Shown piece after piece: positions 16,399-22,631 of a stretch of DNA of 24,830 nucleotides; the first letter of the stretch is position 1; each line of letters starts with the position of its first letter. The position numbers were made by a program, and so were the translations under genes. The notes beneath the pieces were generated by a model. The model had not been told where the DNA came from. It ran no database searches and saw only the letters and a list, made by a program, of their open reading frames with translations. Source of the stretch: a virus; the IMG/VR virus record IMGVR_UViG_3300011114_000333, positions 1 through 24,830 of that record. One strand, given 5' to 3'.

Positions 16399-16739
16399 TG
16401 TTATACATAAACGATATGCCTGTTGGGTGTTTAAGTTCTGTGAGCAGATCAGAGCAGATTTCTTTTATAGGAACGTGCAAGACAACACAGTCAGGCGGTC
16501 AGACGCAATTAGGGAGGCTCTACACCTACTCAATACCATTTGAGGGTGTTATGACTACCGACAGTAATATAATGTCGTGGACAGGCTTAAAATCGCTTGA
16601 AAGAGTTAAGATTGACTGGGAAATTACAGGCGATGGCATAGAGGGTGAGCAAGGACAGGGATTTATTGAGAATTTAGAGATAGTGGGTGAGGTGCAGGAT
16701 TTTATTAAATTTAGTGGTAATATAACAGGCTATGACTGA
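16395..16739 (+). CDS. Small tail protein, paralogue of the tail tube (copy 1)
   Basis: 114 residues. The protein follows the tail tube protein along its length: MLYI (2-5), PVGCLSS (9-15), TCKTT, YTYSIPFEGVMTTD (43-56) and ENLEIVGEVQDFIKFSGNI (92-110), against MLYI, PVACLTS, IPFEGV and ALEITGAEGEFITFTGTL in the tube protein. It lacks the tube protein's first ten residues and has a shorter middle. It lies between the tail tip and the tail fibre, so it probably forms a terminal ring or collar joining the two. ATGA overlap upstream, eight-base overlap downstream. Confidence 0.72.
   Translation: MMLYINDMPVGCLSSVSRSEQISFIGTCKTTQSGGQTQLGRLYTYSIPFEGVMTTDSNIMSWTGLKSLERVKIDWEITGDGIEGEQGQGFIENLEIVGEVQDFIKFSGNITGYD
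16407..16432 (+). repeat. Direct repeat, copy 1 (start of tube-paralogue genes)
   Basis: A 26-base stretch encoding INDMPVGC with flanking bases is repeated at 16753-16778 with a single mismatch. It is the best conserved DNA between the two paralogous genes. Confidence 0.85.
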
Positions 16740-17187
16740 TTTAATGCTTTATATAAACGATATGCCAGTTGGGTGTTTGCTAAGTAATAATTTGGCTGAG
16801 AGTATTAGTTTTATTAAAACTTGCAAAAGTACGCAAAATATGGCTCAGACTCAGTTACCACAGTTGCATTCTTATTCAATAAGTTTTGAGGCGGTTTATG
16901 CGACAGATCAGGCGATTATAGGATGGAATGAGTTAAAAGATTTAGGCAGGTCTAGGATTATGATGGACTGGTCAATGATTAATACCGATACGAATGAGGG
17001 CGATGCAGGTGAGGGTTTTCTGGAATCTTTAGAGATTAGCGGAAGTAGTGAGGATTTTGTTAAATTTACAGGAGTTATCACAGGCTATGGGGCGATAGTA
17101 GATGCAGAGATTAGCTACTATGTATGGGCGCAGAATGCAGGTGTTTATGTGGATAACGGCGGAGATGAATATGTATTTGTAATTTAA
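16732..17187 (+). CDS. Small tail protein, paralogue of the tail tube (copy 2, extended)
   Basis: 151 residues. It shares LMLYINDMPVGCL (4-16) with copy 1, then TCKSTQ, SYSISFEAVYATD (47-59) and LESLEISGSSEDFVKFTGV (97-115), so it is the second tandem copy of the tail-tube-like fold. It has an extra 35-residue C-terminus rich in Tyr, Val and Asp (ISYYVWAQNAGVYVD), absent from copy 1, that could bind the fibre encoded next. Its key IPFEGV segment has drifted to ISFEAV. The fibre gene starts six bases after its stop, with AAAGGAT as ribosome binding site. Confidence 0.72.
   Translation: MTDLMLYINDMPVGCLLSNNLAESISFIKTCKSTQNMAQTQLPQLHSYSISFEAVYATDQAIIGWNELKDLGRSRIMMDWSMINTDTNEGDAGEGFLESLEISGSSEDFVKFTGVITGYGAIVDAEISYYVWAQNAGVYVDNGGDEYVFVI
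16753..16778 (+). repeat. Direct repeat, copy 2 (start of tube-paralogue genes)
   Basis: Matches 16407-16432 at 25 of 26 bases; the one difference (CCAGTT against CCTGTT) is silent in Pro. Evidence of a tandem duplication. Confidence 0.85.
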
Positions 17188-17193
17188 AAGGAT

Positions 17194-19647
17194 ATGCCAG
17201 TAATTAACGGAGTTTATTTAAAGGATTTTACTGCATTACCAGGAGCGGTTGCAGATGCTAATATAATACCTATTGCCATAACAGGCGATCAGGTAGCTTA
17301 TAGAACAACAGTAGCAGGAATAGTTACGGATGCCAGAATAACGGCAAAGCTATTGACAGGCTTATCAGTCACAGGTGGTGCAGTAGTGGCGGCTGATACT
17401 ATTTTAGCGGCATTTGGCAAGGTCCAAAACCAGATTAATGGAAAACAGGGTACGATCACGCTAACTACCACAGGCACAAGTGGCGCAGCTACCTTTAGTG
17501 CTAATACGTTAAATATTCCTCAATACGCTGATGCCTATGTTGGCACAGTTACTTCGGTCGCTGCTTTGACTTTAGGTACTACGGGTACTGACTTATCATC
17601 CACAGTTGCAAATGGTACGACAACGCCTGTAATAACGCTACAAGTACCTACGGCATCAGCATCTAATCGTGGTGCATTGAGTTCAGCTGATTGGAGTACT
17701 TTTAATAATAAAGCTGCCGCTTTAAGTGGTACTATTAACACAATAGCGTATTGGGATAGTGCCACAACGATAGCGAGTTTAGCTTTAGCAACCTATCCAT
17801 CACTTACGGAGTTAAGCTATGTTAAGGGTGTTACAAGTGCTATACAGACACAACTAAATGCCAAACAAGCGACTATCACTTTAACCACAACAGGTACAAG
17901 CGGTGCTGCTACCTTTAGTGCAAATACGCTAAATATTCCTCAATATCAAGCGGCAGGGACTTATGTAACATCAGTTACAGGAACAAGTCCAATAGTTTCA
18001 AGCGGTGGTACAACTCCTGCTATCTCTATTCCTGTCGCTACGACTTCTGTAAATGGCTATTTATCATCTACCGATTGGACTACATTTAATAATAAACAGG
18101 CGACAATCACTTTGACTACTACAGGTACAAGTGGTGCAGCGACATTAGTAGGCTCAACATTGAACGTGCCTAATTATGCAGATGGTGGTGTATTGTCATT
18201 ATCAGCTATTGGAGGTACTGCAAACGCAAATGCAGCAACCATCACAGGGACTGTATTAAATCTTCAACCTGCTTCCGCTTCATTTGGTGGGGTGGTTACT
18301 ACAGGAACACAAACTTTTGCAGGGAATAAGACATTTAATAATGATATTTACGTAATAGGTGGGGCGCAAGTTTACGGATTATCAGCCATTGGTGAGTATG
18401 ATGGGGGTGGGCAAATACCACCTGCTTATGGCGGTAATTATGCTTTGACTTTAGGTAGTGGTTTAACTTCAAACGGATTAAGCCTTTATACAACAGGTAA
18501 AGGGTATTTTGTCGGTCAATTACGATTAGATTCAACAATCACAAACGGAACATATACATATACTTTACCGAGTGCAACAGGAACAATAGCTTTAGTAGGT
18601 GGAGCAGGTGTAGGAACGGTTACAAGCGTAGCTGCTATTACTTTAGGTACAAGTGGTACTGATTTATCATCTACTGTTGCAAATAGTACAACAACTCCTG
18701 TAATTACTTTAAATGTACCAACTGCGAGTGCAACAAATAGAGGTGCATTATCAAGTGCGGATTGGACAACATTTAACAATAAGCAAAGTGCTTTAACTAA
18801 TCCTGTAACAGGCACAGGAACAACGAACTACCTACCTAAATTCACAGGTGCAAGTACAATAGGGGATAGTGCGATTACAGATGTTAGTGGTATTATTAAA
18901 ATAGGAACAACCGCATCAACAACTTATGGTACTTTAACTATTGTTCAACAATCAGTTGCTGCTCCTTCTTTTGTAAGAGGTATTCAATTAGTTCATCCAA
19001 ATGGAACAGGAGTAACAGGTGGGTATATTGGTATTAGTGTATCGGGTCAAAAGCAAGGACAAATTCAAGTAGGAGATGATTCAAATAGTGGAGATTTAAT
19101 TATTAATCCTGCAGGAGGCAATGTCGGTATAGGAACTACAAGTCCAAGCTATCAACTTCAATTATCAACTGATAGTGCAGCAAAACCAAGCACAAATACG
19201 TGGACTATTTCATCCGATAGTAGAGTGAAAGAAAACATTACGCCATACACAAAAGGGTTATCAGCAATAATGGCTATCAACCCTGTAAATTATGACTATA
19301 ATGGTAAGGCAGGATTTAGTGTAATAAAGGGTAATATAGGACTGATAGCTCAGGATGTTTTAGAAATATTGCCCGAATCGGTATCAACTTACAAAACAAA
19401 GTTAGAGGAAAGCGATGCAGAAGATACAGAGTTGTATAATTTTAACTCCCACGCTTTGACTTACATTTTAATTAATGCTATAAAAGAACTTAAAGCCGAG
19501 ATAGATTTATTAAAAGGAATAGCACCTATTGAGCCTGAGCCTATTGAAGAAGTTGAGCCAATAGTTGAGCAGATAGTACCAGAAGTTACGCCTCAAACAG
19601 AACCTGAATCTGAGCCGATAATACCGACTGATAATAATTTAGAATAA
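17194..19647 (+). CDS. Tail fibre with modular repeats and C-terminal S74 chaperone domain
   Basis: 817 residues. Residues about 85-530 are built from two alternating modules: a 26-residue type (TLTTTGTSGAATFSANTL) three times and a type of up to 57 residues (GTVTSVAA ... SSADWTTFNNK) three times, followed by a GGNVGIGTTSPSYQLQL segment that is usual before S74 domains. The S74 intramolecular chaperone starts at SSDSRVKENI; the self-cleavage dyad is Ser674 and Lys679, five residues apart as in phage endosialidases. GLIAQDVLEILPE and the last helix (YILINAIKELKAEIDLLKG) belong to the domain. A Glu/Pro-rich 35-residue tail follows it, which is unusual. The trimeric chaperone would be released after folding the fibre, which binds the host surface. 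Confidence 0.88.
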   Translation: MPVINGVYLKDFTALPGAVADANIIPIAITGDQVAYRTTVAGIVTDARITAKLLTGLSVTGGAVVAADTILAAFGKVQNQINGKQGTITLTTTGTSGAATFSANTLNIPQYADAYVGTVTSVAALTLGTTGTDLSSTVANGTTTPVITLQVPTASASNRGALSSADWSTFNNKAAALSGTINTIAYWDSATTIASLALATYPSLTELSYVKGVTSAIQTQLNAKQATITLTTTGTSGAATFSANTLNIPQYQAAGTYVTSVTGTSPIVSSGGTTPAISIPVATTSVNGYLSSTDWTTFNNKQATITLTTTGTSGAATLVGSTLNVPNYADGGVLSLSAIGGTANANAATITGTVLNLQPASASFGGVVTTGTQTFAGNKTFNNDIYVIGGAQVYGLSAIGEYDGGGQIPPAYGGNYALTLGSGLTSNGLSLYTTGKGYFVGQLRLDSTITNGTYTYTLPSATGTIALVGGAGVGTVTSVAAITLGTSGTDLSSTVANSTTTPVITLNVPTASATNRGALSSADWTTFNNKQSALTNPVTGTGTTNYLPKFTGASTIGDSAITDVSGIIKIGTTASTTYGTLTIVQQSVAAPSFVRGIQLVHPNGTGVTGGYIGISVSGQKQGQIQVGDDSNSGDLIINPAGGNVGIGTTSPSYQLQLSTDSAAKPSTNTWTISSDSRVKENITPYTKGLSAIMAINPVNYDYNGKAGFSVIKGNIGLIAQDVLEILPESVSTYKTKLEESDAEDTELYNFNSHALTYILINAIKELKAEIDLLKGIAPIEPEPIEEVEPIVEQIVPEVTPQTEPESEPIIPTDNNLE
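17449..17526 (+). repeat. Tail fibre module A, copy 1
   Basis: 78 bases encoding a 26-residue unit (TLTTTGTSGAATFSANTLN). Copies 2 and 3 lie at 17869-17946 and 18100-18177. Copies 1 and 2 are almost identical as protein but differ at many third codon positions. Confidence 0.85.
17542..17712 (+). repeat. Tail fibre module B, copy 1
   Basis: 171 bases encoding 57 residues from GTVTSVAALTLG to SSADWSTFNNK. It is nearly repeated as protein at 18613-18783, and in shorter form at 17959-18096. Confidence 0.85.
17869..17946 (+). repeat. Tail fibre module A, copy 2
   Basis: 78 bases; same 26-residue unit as copy 1 apart from the first residue (Ala for Gly), with frequent synonymous differences. Confidence 0.85.
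17959..18096 (+). repeat. Tail fibre module B, copy 2 (shorter variant)
   Basis: 46 residues from TYVTSVTGTSPIV to STDWTTFNNK. It keeps the opening VTSV and the closing DWTTFNNK of module B but has a shorter middle. Confidence 0.75.
18100..18177 (+). repeat. Tail fibre module A, copy 3 (diverged end)
   Basis: 78 bases; the first 15 residues match copies 1 and 2 and the last 11 have changed (LVGSTLNVPNY). Confidence 0.8.
18613..18783 (+). repeat. Tail fibre module B, copy 3
   Basis: 57 residues almost identical to module B copy 1 (GTVTSVAAITLG ... SSADWTTFNNK) about 1.1 kb downstream, with many silent differences. Confidence 0.85.
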
Positions 19648-19648
19648 C

Positions 19649-19656
19649 TATATTTG
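19649..19656 (+). promoter_or_regulatory. -7 promoter element before the lysis module
   Basis: TATATTTG, starting two bases after the fibre stop codon and 15 bases before the ATG at 19672. Here a short leader is possible, unlike at the other copies. No clear -33 element. Confidence 0.55.
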
Positions 19657-19671
19657 ATAAACCAAAAACAC

Positions 19672-19866
19672 ATGAAAACCAAAGAAGAAGAAGTAAAAAC
19701 AGAACCAGTAAAGTTAAAAGTTGAATTAACAGTACAAGAATGGGAGGCTATTTTAGCAGTCATTGAGCAAAGCACAAGTCCTCACATTCAGGTAAAAGCA
19801 GTATCAGCAGAATTAATTAAACAGTTACAACCACAGATTAAAGATGACAAACCACAGCCTAGCTGA
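19672..19866 (+). CDS. Small hypothetical charged protein
   Basis: 64 residues, unrecognised. The N-terminal 20 residues are Glu/Lys-rich, the middle is one amphipathic helix-like stretch (VQEWEAILAVIEQSTSPHI, then VKAVSAELIKQL), and the end is polar. No membrane segment. A TTG at 19654 would extend it but lies in the promoter octamer, so the ATG at 19672 is used. It overlaps the small membrane-protein gene that follows by 23 bases, which suggests coupled expression with the lysis genes. Confidence 0.6.
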   Translation: MKTKEEEVKTEPVKLKVELTVQEWEAILAVIEQSTSPHIQVKAVSAELIKQLQPQIKDDKPQPS

Positions 19867-20017
19867 TTCAGCAACCATAGTAAGCATTTCAAGTGCTTTG
19901 CTAAGCATAGCCAATTTCCAACCTTTAGTAACTTTGATAGCCTCATTGGTAGCCATAATTTCGGGAGGTTTTGCGATTAGGTATTATTACAGGGCAACTA
20001 AAAACCTAAAGAAATGA
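19844..20017 (+). CDS. Small membrane protein, candidate holin
   Basis: 57 residues (MTNHSLADSATIVSISSALL at the start). Residues about 8-24 form a Ser/Ala-rich semi-hydrophobic helix, 26-47 a clear membrane segment (PLVTLIASLVAIISGGFAI), and the end is basic (RYYYRATKNLKK). Size, topology and position among lysis genes suit a holin, which permeabilises the inner membrane so that the endolysin can reach the wall. It overlaps the upstream gene by 23 bases in another frame and the downstream start by four (ATGA), which supports real translation. No sequence family is recognised. Confidence 0.6.
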   Translation: MTNHSLADSATIVSISSALLSIANFQPLVTLIASLVAIISGGFAIRYYYRATKNLKK

Positions 20018-20601
20018 AAAAAATAATTATAGCCGTAGCCATAATAGCGACAATAGCTGCTATTTATTTAACTCAAGACAAGCCAAAGACCGAGAAAGCG
20101 TTAGTATTAGTGAAAGGCAAGTTTGCTTTTTGCGGTGCATCTGGAGCTGAATTAACAGGGCGCACAATAGAAGTGCAAGGCAAAAAGTTCTTAGAGGGCA
20201 AATCAATCTGTCCTGTATTAGATGGGATTTCAATGGCTAACACAATGCTAGTCGGCAATCCATCAATCACGCCAGATAGTACCGATAAGACTGTATGGTC
20301 TTATTTTTGGTACTTTGATAGCGTTCCTCAAGCTCCGACGTGGGATAAATTAGCAACTGTTAATCGGTCATTCGTTATAACTAAAACTCAAGGTATGTCT
20401 AATATGTTTTGTATGCCCTGCAAGGTCTTAAAAGATAAAGTTAATGGAGTTACCTTAGCAGAGTGTTTTGGTCCGTTAAACGAAGCCGCAGTGCCTTTAC
20501 GGAGGGCGTTAAGAGTAGTTGAGGGTGAAACATCAATAACACAAGCACCAGAGGGTGCATCATATCCGGTAGGTACAATCATACCGGTACAAGGATTATG
20601 A
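20014..20601 (+). CDS. Membrane-anchored or exported protein with five cysteines, unknown
   Basis: 195 residues. An N-terminal hydrophobic segment (KKIIIAVAIIATIAAIYLT, 2-20) with a Lys pair before it predicts a signal anchor or uncleaved signal peptide, so the rest is periplasmic. Cysteines are at 40, 66, 133, 136 and 151, with FCMPCK forming a CxxC pair. There is no lipobox and no long coiled coil, so it does not look like a classical spanin, although a role in envelope disruption fits its place between two candidate holins. ATGA overlaps on both sides. Not assigned to a family. Confidence 0.65.
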   Translation: MKKIIIAVAIIATIAAIYLTQDKPKTEKALVLVKGKFAFCGASGAELTGRTIEVQGKKFLEGKSICPVLDGISMANTMLVGNPSITPDSTDKTVWSYFWYFDSVPQAPTWDKLATVNRSFVITKTQGMSNMFCMPCKVLKDKVNGVTLAECFGPLNEAAVPLRRALRVVEGETSITQAPEGASYPVGTIIPVQGL

Positions 20602-20789
20602 AAGTAGGAATCGCACATTATTACAAGCCAACACCTGTTAAAATTAGAAAATTAGCAGATGGATTGACTGCCGTATCGGTGGCAGCAGGTAGCCTGGCAT
20701 TTGCTCAGGATAACAAAACAGTATCAGTTATCATCTTGATTACCGGAATACTAGGTAAGCTATTGTCAAACTTATTTGCTGCTAAGTGA
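20598..20789 (+). CDS. Holin-like protein with two hydrophobic segments
   Basis: 63 residues. A conserved-looking basic start (MKVGIAHYYKPTPVKIRKLA) is followed by two hydrophobic segments, about 23-36 and 43-61 (VSVIILITGILGKLLSNLF). Small proteins of this shape lie directly before the endolysin in Bacteroidota phages and are usually taken as holins. It overlaps its neighbours by four bases on both sides. With the 57-residue gene upstream it could form a holin/antiholin pair; which is which cannot be told. Confidence 0.65.
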   Translation: MKVGIAHYYKPTPVKIRKLADGLTAVSVAAGSLAFAQDNKTVSVIILITGILGKLLSNLFAAK

Positions 20790-21235
20790 AATTATCAGAG
20801 CATTTAGAGCTATCTGAGGTCATTAGGTCTGAATCTGCAAAGCGTAACGGCATATCAAATATGCCTACGCCAGAGCATATAGAAAACTTTAAGATACTAG
20901 CTACTAAAGTATTTGAGCCTATTAGGGAGCATTTTGGAGTGCCTATCAGGATAAGTTCTGGTTATAGATCAGCAGAGCTAAATAAATGTGTTGGCGGATC
21001 TGCAACCAGTCAGCATTCTAGCGGTGAGGCGATTGACATAGATCAGGACCAGACTACTATAACCAATAAGCAGGTATTTGAGTACATCAGGGATAATCTA
21101 GTCTTTGATCAGCTTATCAATGAGTTTAATTATGCATGGGTTCATGTAAGTTATAAAGCAAATGGTAAGCAAAGAGGCGAAGTGCTAGAGGCTTATAAAC
21201 TAGGTGTAGTAACTAAATACAGATTAATTAAATAA
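20786..21235 (+). CDS. Endolysin, peptidase M15 family (D-Ala-type carboxypeptidase/endopeptidase)
   Basis: 149 residues, a single M15A catalytic domain. Zinc ligands are His77 and Asp84 in SQHSSGEAIDID, and His120 in WVHVSY; RISSGYRSAELNKCVGG (55-71) is the conserved substrate-side segment. It cuts peptide cross-links in peptidoglycan. The start is a GTG at 20786 whose last two bases overlap the upstream TGA; no nearby ATG fits. No signal peptide, so it depends on a holin for release. Confidence 0.92.
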   Translation: MKLSEHLELSEVIRSESAKRNGISNMPTPEHIENFKILATKVFEPIREHFGVPIRISSGYRSAELNKCVGGSATSQHSSGEAIDIDQDQTTITNKQVFEYIRDNLVFDQLINEFNYAWVHVSYKANGKQRGEVLEAYKLGVVTKYRLIK

Positions 21236-21239
21236 TTTG

Positions 21240-21247
21240 TATATTTG
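21240..21247 (+). promoter_or_regulatory. -7 promoter element before a 54-residue gene
   Basis: TATATTTG begins five bases after the endolysin stop and ends four bases before the ATG at 21252. This repeats the spacing seen before the protease and tail terminator genes. Confidence 0.6.
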
Positions 21248-21251
21248 TGCT

Positions 21252-21416
21252 ATGTATAAAGAAATTTTAAACAAGCTAAAAGTCGCTGAATCTATAAATG
21301 TGATCTCGCATTTTCAAGTATGGCGTAATAACGCATCGCAGTTACGTAAAGAAACAGGCAGAGTGTTTCATATCAGGGAGGTAAAAGATCAATGCCTTAT
21401 TATCCGTATATTGTAA
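21252..21416 (+). CDS. Small hypothetical basic protein
   Basis: 54 residues, not recognised (starts MYKEILNKLKVAESINVISH). It is mixed alpha/beta with a basic middle (VWRNNASQLRKETGRVFHIR) that has the look of a small DNA- or RNA-binding protein; the end is hydrophobic (CLIIRIL). A promoter octamer sits four bases before its ATG. It stands alone: an A+T-rich gap of about 110 bases follows. Confidence 0.55.
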   Translation: MYKEILNKLKVAESINVISHFQVWRNNASQLRKETGRVFHIREVKDQCLIIRIL

Positions 21417-21477
21417 AATTGTTGTTACATTAAAAATATATTTTTTATTTCTTGGATTATTAAAATAACTTTTCTTA

Positions 21478-21485
21478 TATATTTG
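21478..21485 (+). promoter_or_regulatory. -7 promoter element in an A+T-rich gap
   Basis: TATATTTG preceded by about 60 bases of nearly pure A+T that include a 14-base palindrome (AAAAATATATTTTT, 21432-21445). A CTTG at 21451 may be a distant -33 element. The ATG at 21525 is 39 bases downstream, so this promoter has a true leader. Confidence 0.55.
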
Positions 21486-21510
21486 AATAGCAATTCAATA
21501 CAGGGTTGCA

Positions 21511-21527
21511 CAAAACTTGCAAAAATG
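21511..21527 (+). repeat. Leader direct repeat, copy 1
   Basis: CAAAACTTGCAAAAATG ends at the ATG of the 66-residue gene. It matches 21810-21826 at 15 of 17 positions, and that copy ends at the next gene's ATG. Confidence 0.7.
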
Positions 21528-21725
21528 ACAAACGTTGAAAAATTTATTCAGGATGAATTTAAAAGAAGAACTGATTTAATTAATAACGAAAATTTTAGAA
21601 TTAAATGCATTGAGGTTGCTAAACAAATGGGAATTACTGCAAAAGAATGGAACGAAAGTAAAGGCATAATAATTCTGCATTTAGCTAATGAGGTTTGCGG
21701 ATTAGAAAATAAATTAAATAGATAG
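21525..21725 (+). CDS. Small hypothetical protein
   Basis: 66 residues, helical, unrecognised (VEKFIQDEFKRRTDLI; CIEVAKQMGITAKEWNES). The segment around AKQMGITAKEWNE is faintly like a helix-turn-helix but too short to claim. The frame could start at a TTG at 21483 inside the promoter octamer; the ATG at 21525 is preferred. Downstream lies the structured element at 21727-21806. Confidence 0.6.
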   Translation: MTNVEKFIQDEFKRRTDLINNENFRIKCIEVAKQMGITAKEWNESKGIIILHLANEVCGLENKLNR

Positions 21726-21726
21726 C

Positions 21727-21806
21727 ATTCCTGTTCCTGCAAGTCAGGAATATGCCACCTCGCTTGATCAGTCAAGCGGGGATTTGGCAGTACCGGGATG
21801 TTCCGG
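21727..21806 (+). ncRNA. Structured intergenic element, possible regulatory RNA
   Basis: Three potential hairpins lie in 80 bases. First, ATTCCTG (21727-21733) or the adjacent TTCCTG (21734-21739) can pair with CAGGAAT (21745-21751), giving two alternative stems. Second, TGCCA / TGGCA, a three-base bulge, then CCTCGCTTGA / TCAAGCGGGG closed by TCAG (21753-21789), about 15 pairs. Third, CCGG / CCGG with a six-base loop (21793-21806). It is much more G+C-rich than its surroundings and has no U-run, so it is not a standard terminator. It ends just before the next gene's start. Confidence 0.5.
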
Positions 21807-21809
21807 ATT

Positions 21810-21826
21810 AAAACTTGCATAAAATG
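21810..21826 (+). repeat. Leader direct repeat, copy 2
   Basis: AAAACTTGCATAAAATG, matching 21511-21527 at 15 of 17 positions and likewise ending exactly at a start codon. Confidence 0.7.
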
Positions 21827-22081
21827 AGTGTACTAAAAGAAATTAAAACAAAGTACCCAGACTGCTATTATGATGCAGACATGGATGCTATTTATTGGAA
21901 TGATCAGACAATAGCTGAGGATGCTAAGGATCTGATGCACGATCATTACAAAGGGCGTAAAACCTGGACTAGCGCTAAGTCGGGAAACCCAGAAGATGAG
22001 ACAATGGAAATATGCTCAGGCGAAGATTACATTATTGCAGAATTAAACGATGATTATCACTACGCATTCGAACAGATATGA
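21824..22081 (+). CDS. Small hypothetical acidic protein
   Basis: 85 residues, unrecognised. Strongly acidic with many Asp and Tyr (DCYYDADMDAIYW; EDETMEICSGEDYIIAEL). Acidic, aromatic small phage proteins of this kind are sometimes DNA mimics or host-enzyme inhibitors, but nothing here proves that. The ATG at 21824 is chosen over a TTG at 21815 that lies within the direct repeat. It overlaps the next gene by four bases (ATGA). Confidence 0.6.
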   Translation: MSVLKEIKTKYPDCYYDADMDAIYWNDQTIAEDAKDLMHDHYKGRKTWTSAKSGNPEDETMEICSGEDYIIAELNDDYHYAFEQI

Positions 22082-22299
22082 GCCTACTAGAAAGAATGAG
22101 CCAAGAACATTTAGAGATGTTAAAGGCTGAGGAGCAAAGATTCCCAAGTACGATTAAAAATCTACGCACAGAATTAGCATATACTAAGCATTGGATTGAG
22201 TTGAGTTATCAAAGTATTCATACTTTATATTTACATTTAGATTTAAAGGATTATTCACCAACATCAATTAGTAAATTATTCGATAATGTTAGCAGTTAA
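22078..22299 (+). CDS. Small hypothetical coiled-coil protein
   Basis: 73 residues, unrecognised. The first 50 residues form a long charged helix (LLERMSQEHLEMLKAEEQRF; IKNLRTELAYTKHWIEL), likely coiled coil. Overlaps the upstream gene by four bases and the downstream gene by 14. Confidence 0.55.
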   Translation: MSLLERMSQEHLEMLKAEEQRFPSTIKNLRTELAYTKHWIELSYQSIHTLYLHLDLKDYSPTSISKLFDNVSS

Positions 22300-22519
22300 A
22301 TCAACAGTTTACCCGGATGGATTCAGAATCCTATGGGTAAATGGAATGCCAAAGCATCATGAGTTAATAATGGATAGTCAGTTATATAATCGATGGGCAT
22401 TGTATGTTCACAATATGGTCTTTAATATCAAAGGCGTTAACAAGATTAGATCTGGAGGCGTTTGCTATTCAGATGGGCAGGACTCAGCGCTAAGGTTAGC
22501 AAAGGAGATACTAAGATGA
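22286..22519 (+). CDS. Small hypothetical protein
   Basis: 77 residues, unrecognised; mixed strands and helices (VYPDGFRILWVNGMPKHHEL; GGVCYSDGQDSALRLAKEIL). Start ATG at 22286 lies inside the previous gene's end. Its TGA overlaps the ATG of a 30-residue membrane protein gene. Confidence 0.55.
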   Translation: MLAVKSTVYPDGFRILWVNGMPKHHELIMDSQLYNRWALYVHNMVFNIKGVNKIRSGGVCYSDGQDSALRLAKEILR

Positions 22520-22608
22520 TTAAGTTCTGGCTCATTATGGTAGCCATGTCATTAGTGGCTATCGTATTCATTATTGAATTATTTATCATGTTTTATTTGA
22601 TTTTATAA
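22516..22608 (+). CDS. 30-residue single-span membrane protein (candidate)
   Basis: A very short frame (MIKFWLIMVAMSLVAIVFII at the start, then ELFIMFYLIL) that is almost entirely hydrophobic, with one Lys at the N-terminus and one Glu in the middle. Its ATG overlaps the upstream TGA, the same ATGA coupling used throughout this genome, which argues for real translation. Function unknown. Confidence 0.45.
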   Translation: MIKFWLIMVAMSLVAIVFIIELFIMFYLIL

Positions 22609-22626
22609 ATTATTATATTAACTTTA
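22596..22626 (+). promoter_or_regulatory. Promoter of the recombination operon
   Basis: TTTG at 22596-22599 and TAACTTTA at 22619-22626 (seven of eight matches to TAnnTTTG), separated by 19 bases, is the standard Bacteroidota -33/-7 layout. The start point would lie about 22630, giving a leader of about 80 bases before the ERF gene. Confidence 0.55.
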
Positions 22627-22631
22627 CAACA

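Noticed and set aside
20014-20601. The 195-residue anchored protein as an inner-membrane spanin.
   Set aside because: No extended coiled coil, no lipoprotein partner gene or lipobox nearby; the globular, Cys-containing domain does not fit.
21753-21789. The long hairpin as a Rho-independent terminator.
   Set aside because: No T-run follows its 3' arm; the next bases are AG followed by another small hairpin.
21752-21811. A 19-codon frame (MPPRLISQAGIWQYRDVPD) inside the structured element, with AGGAA three bases before its ATG.
   Set aside because: Very short, coincides exactly with the hairpin arms, and the base-pairing explains the sequence better.
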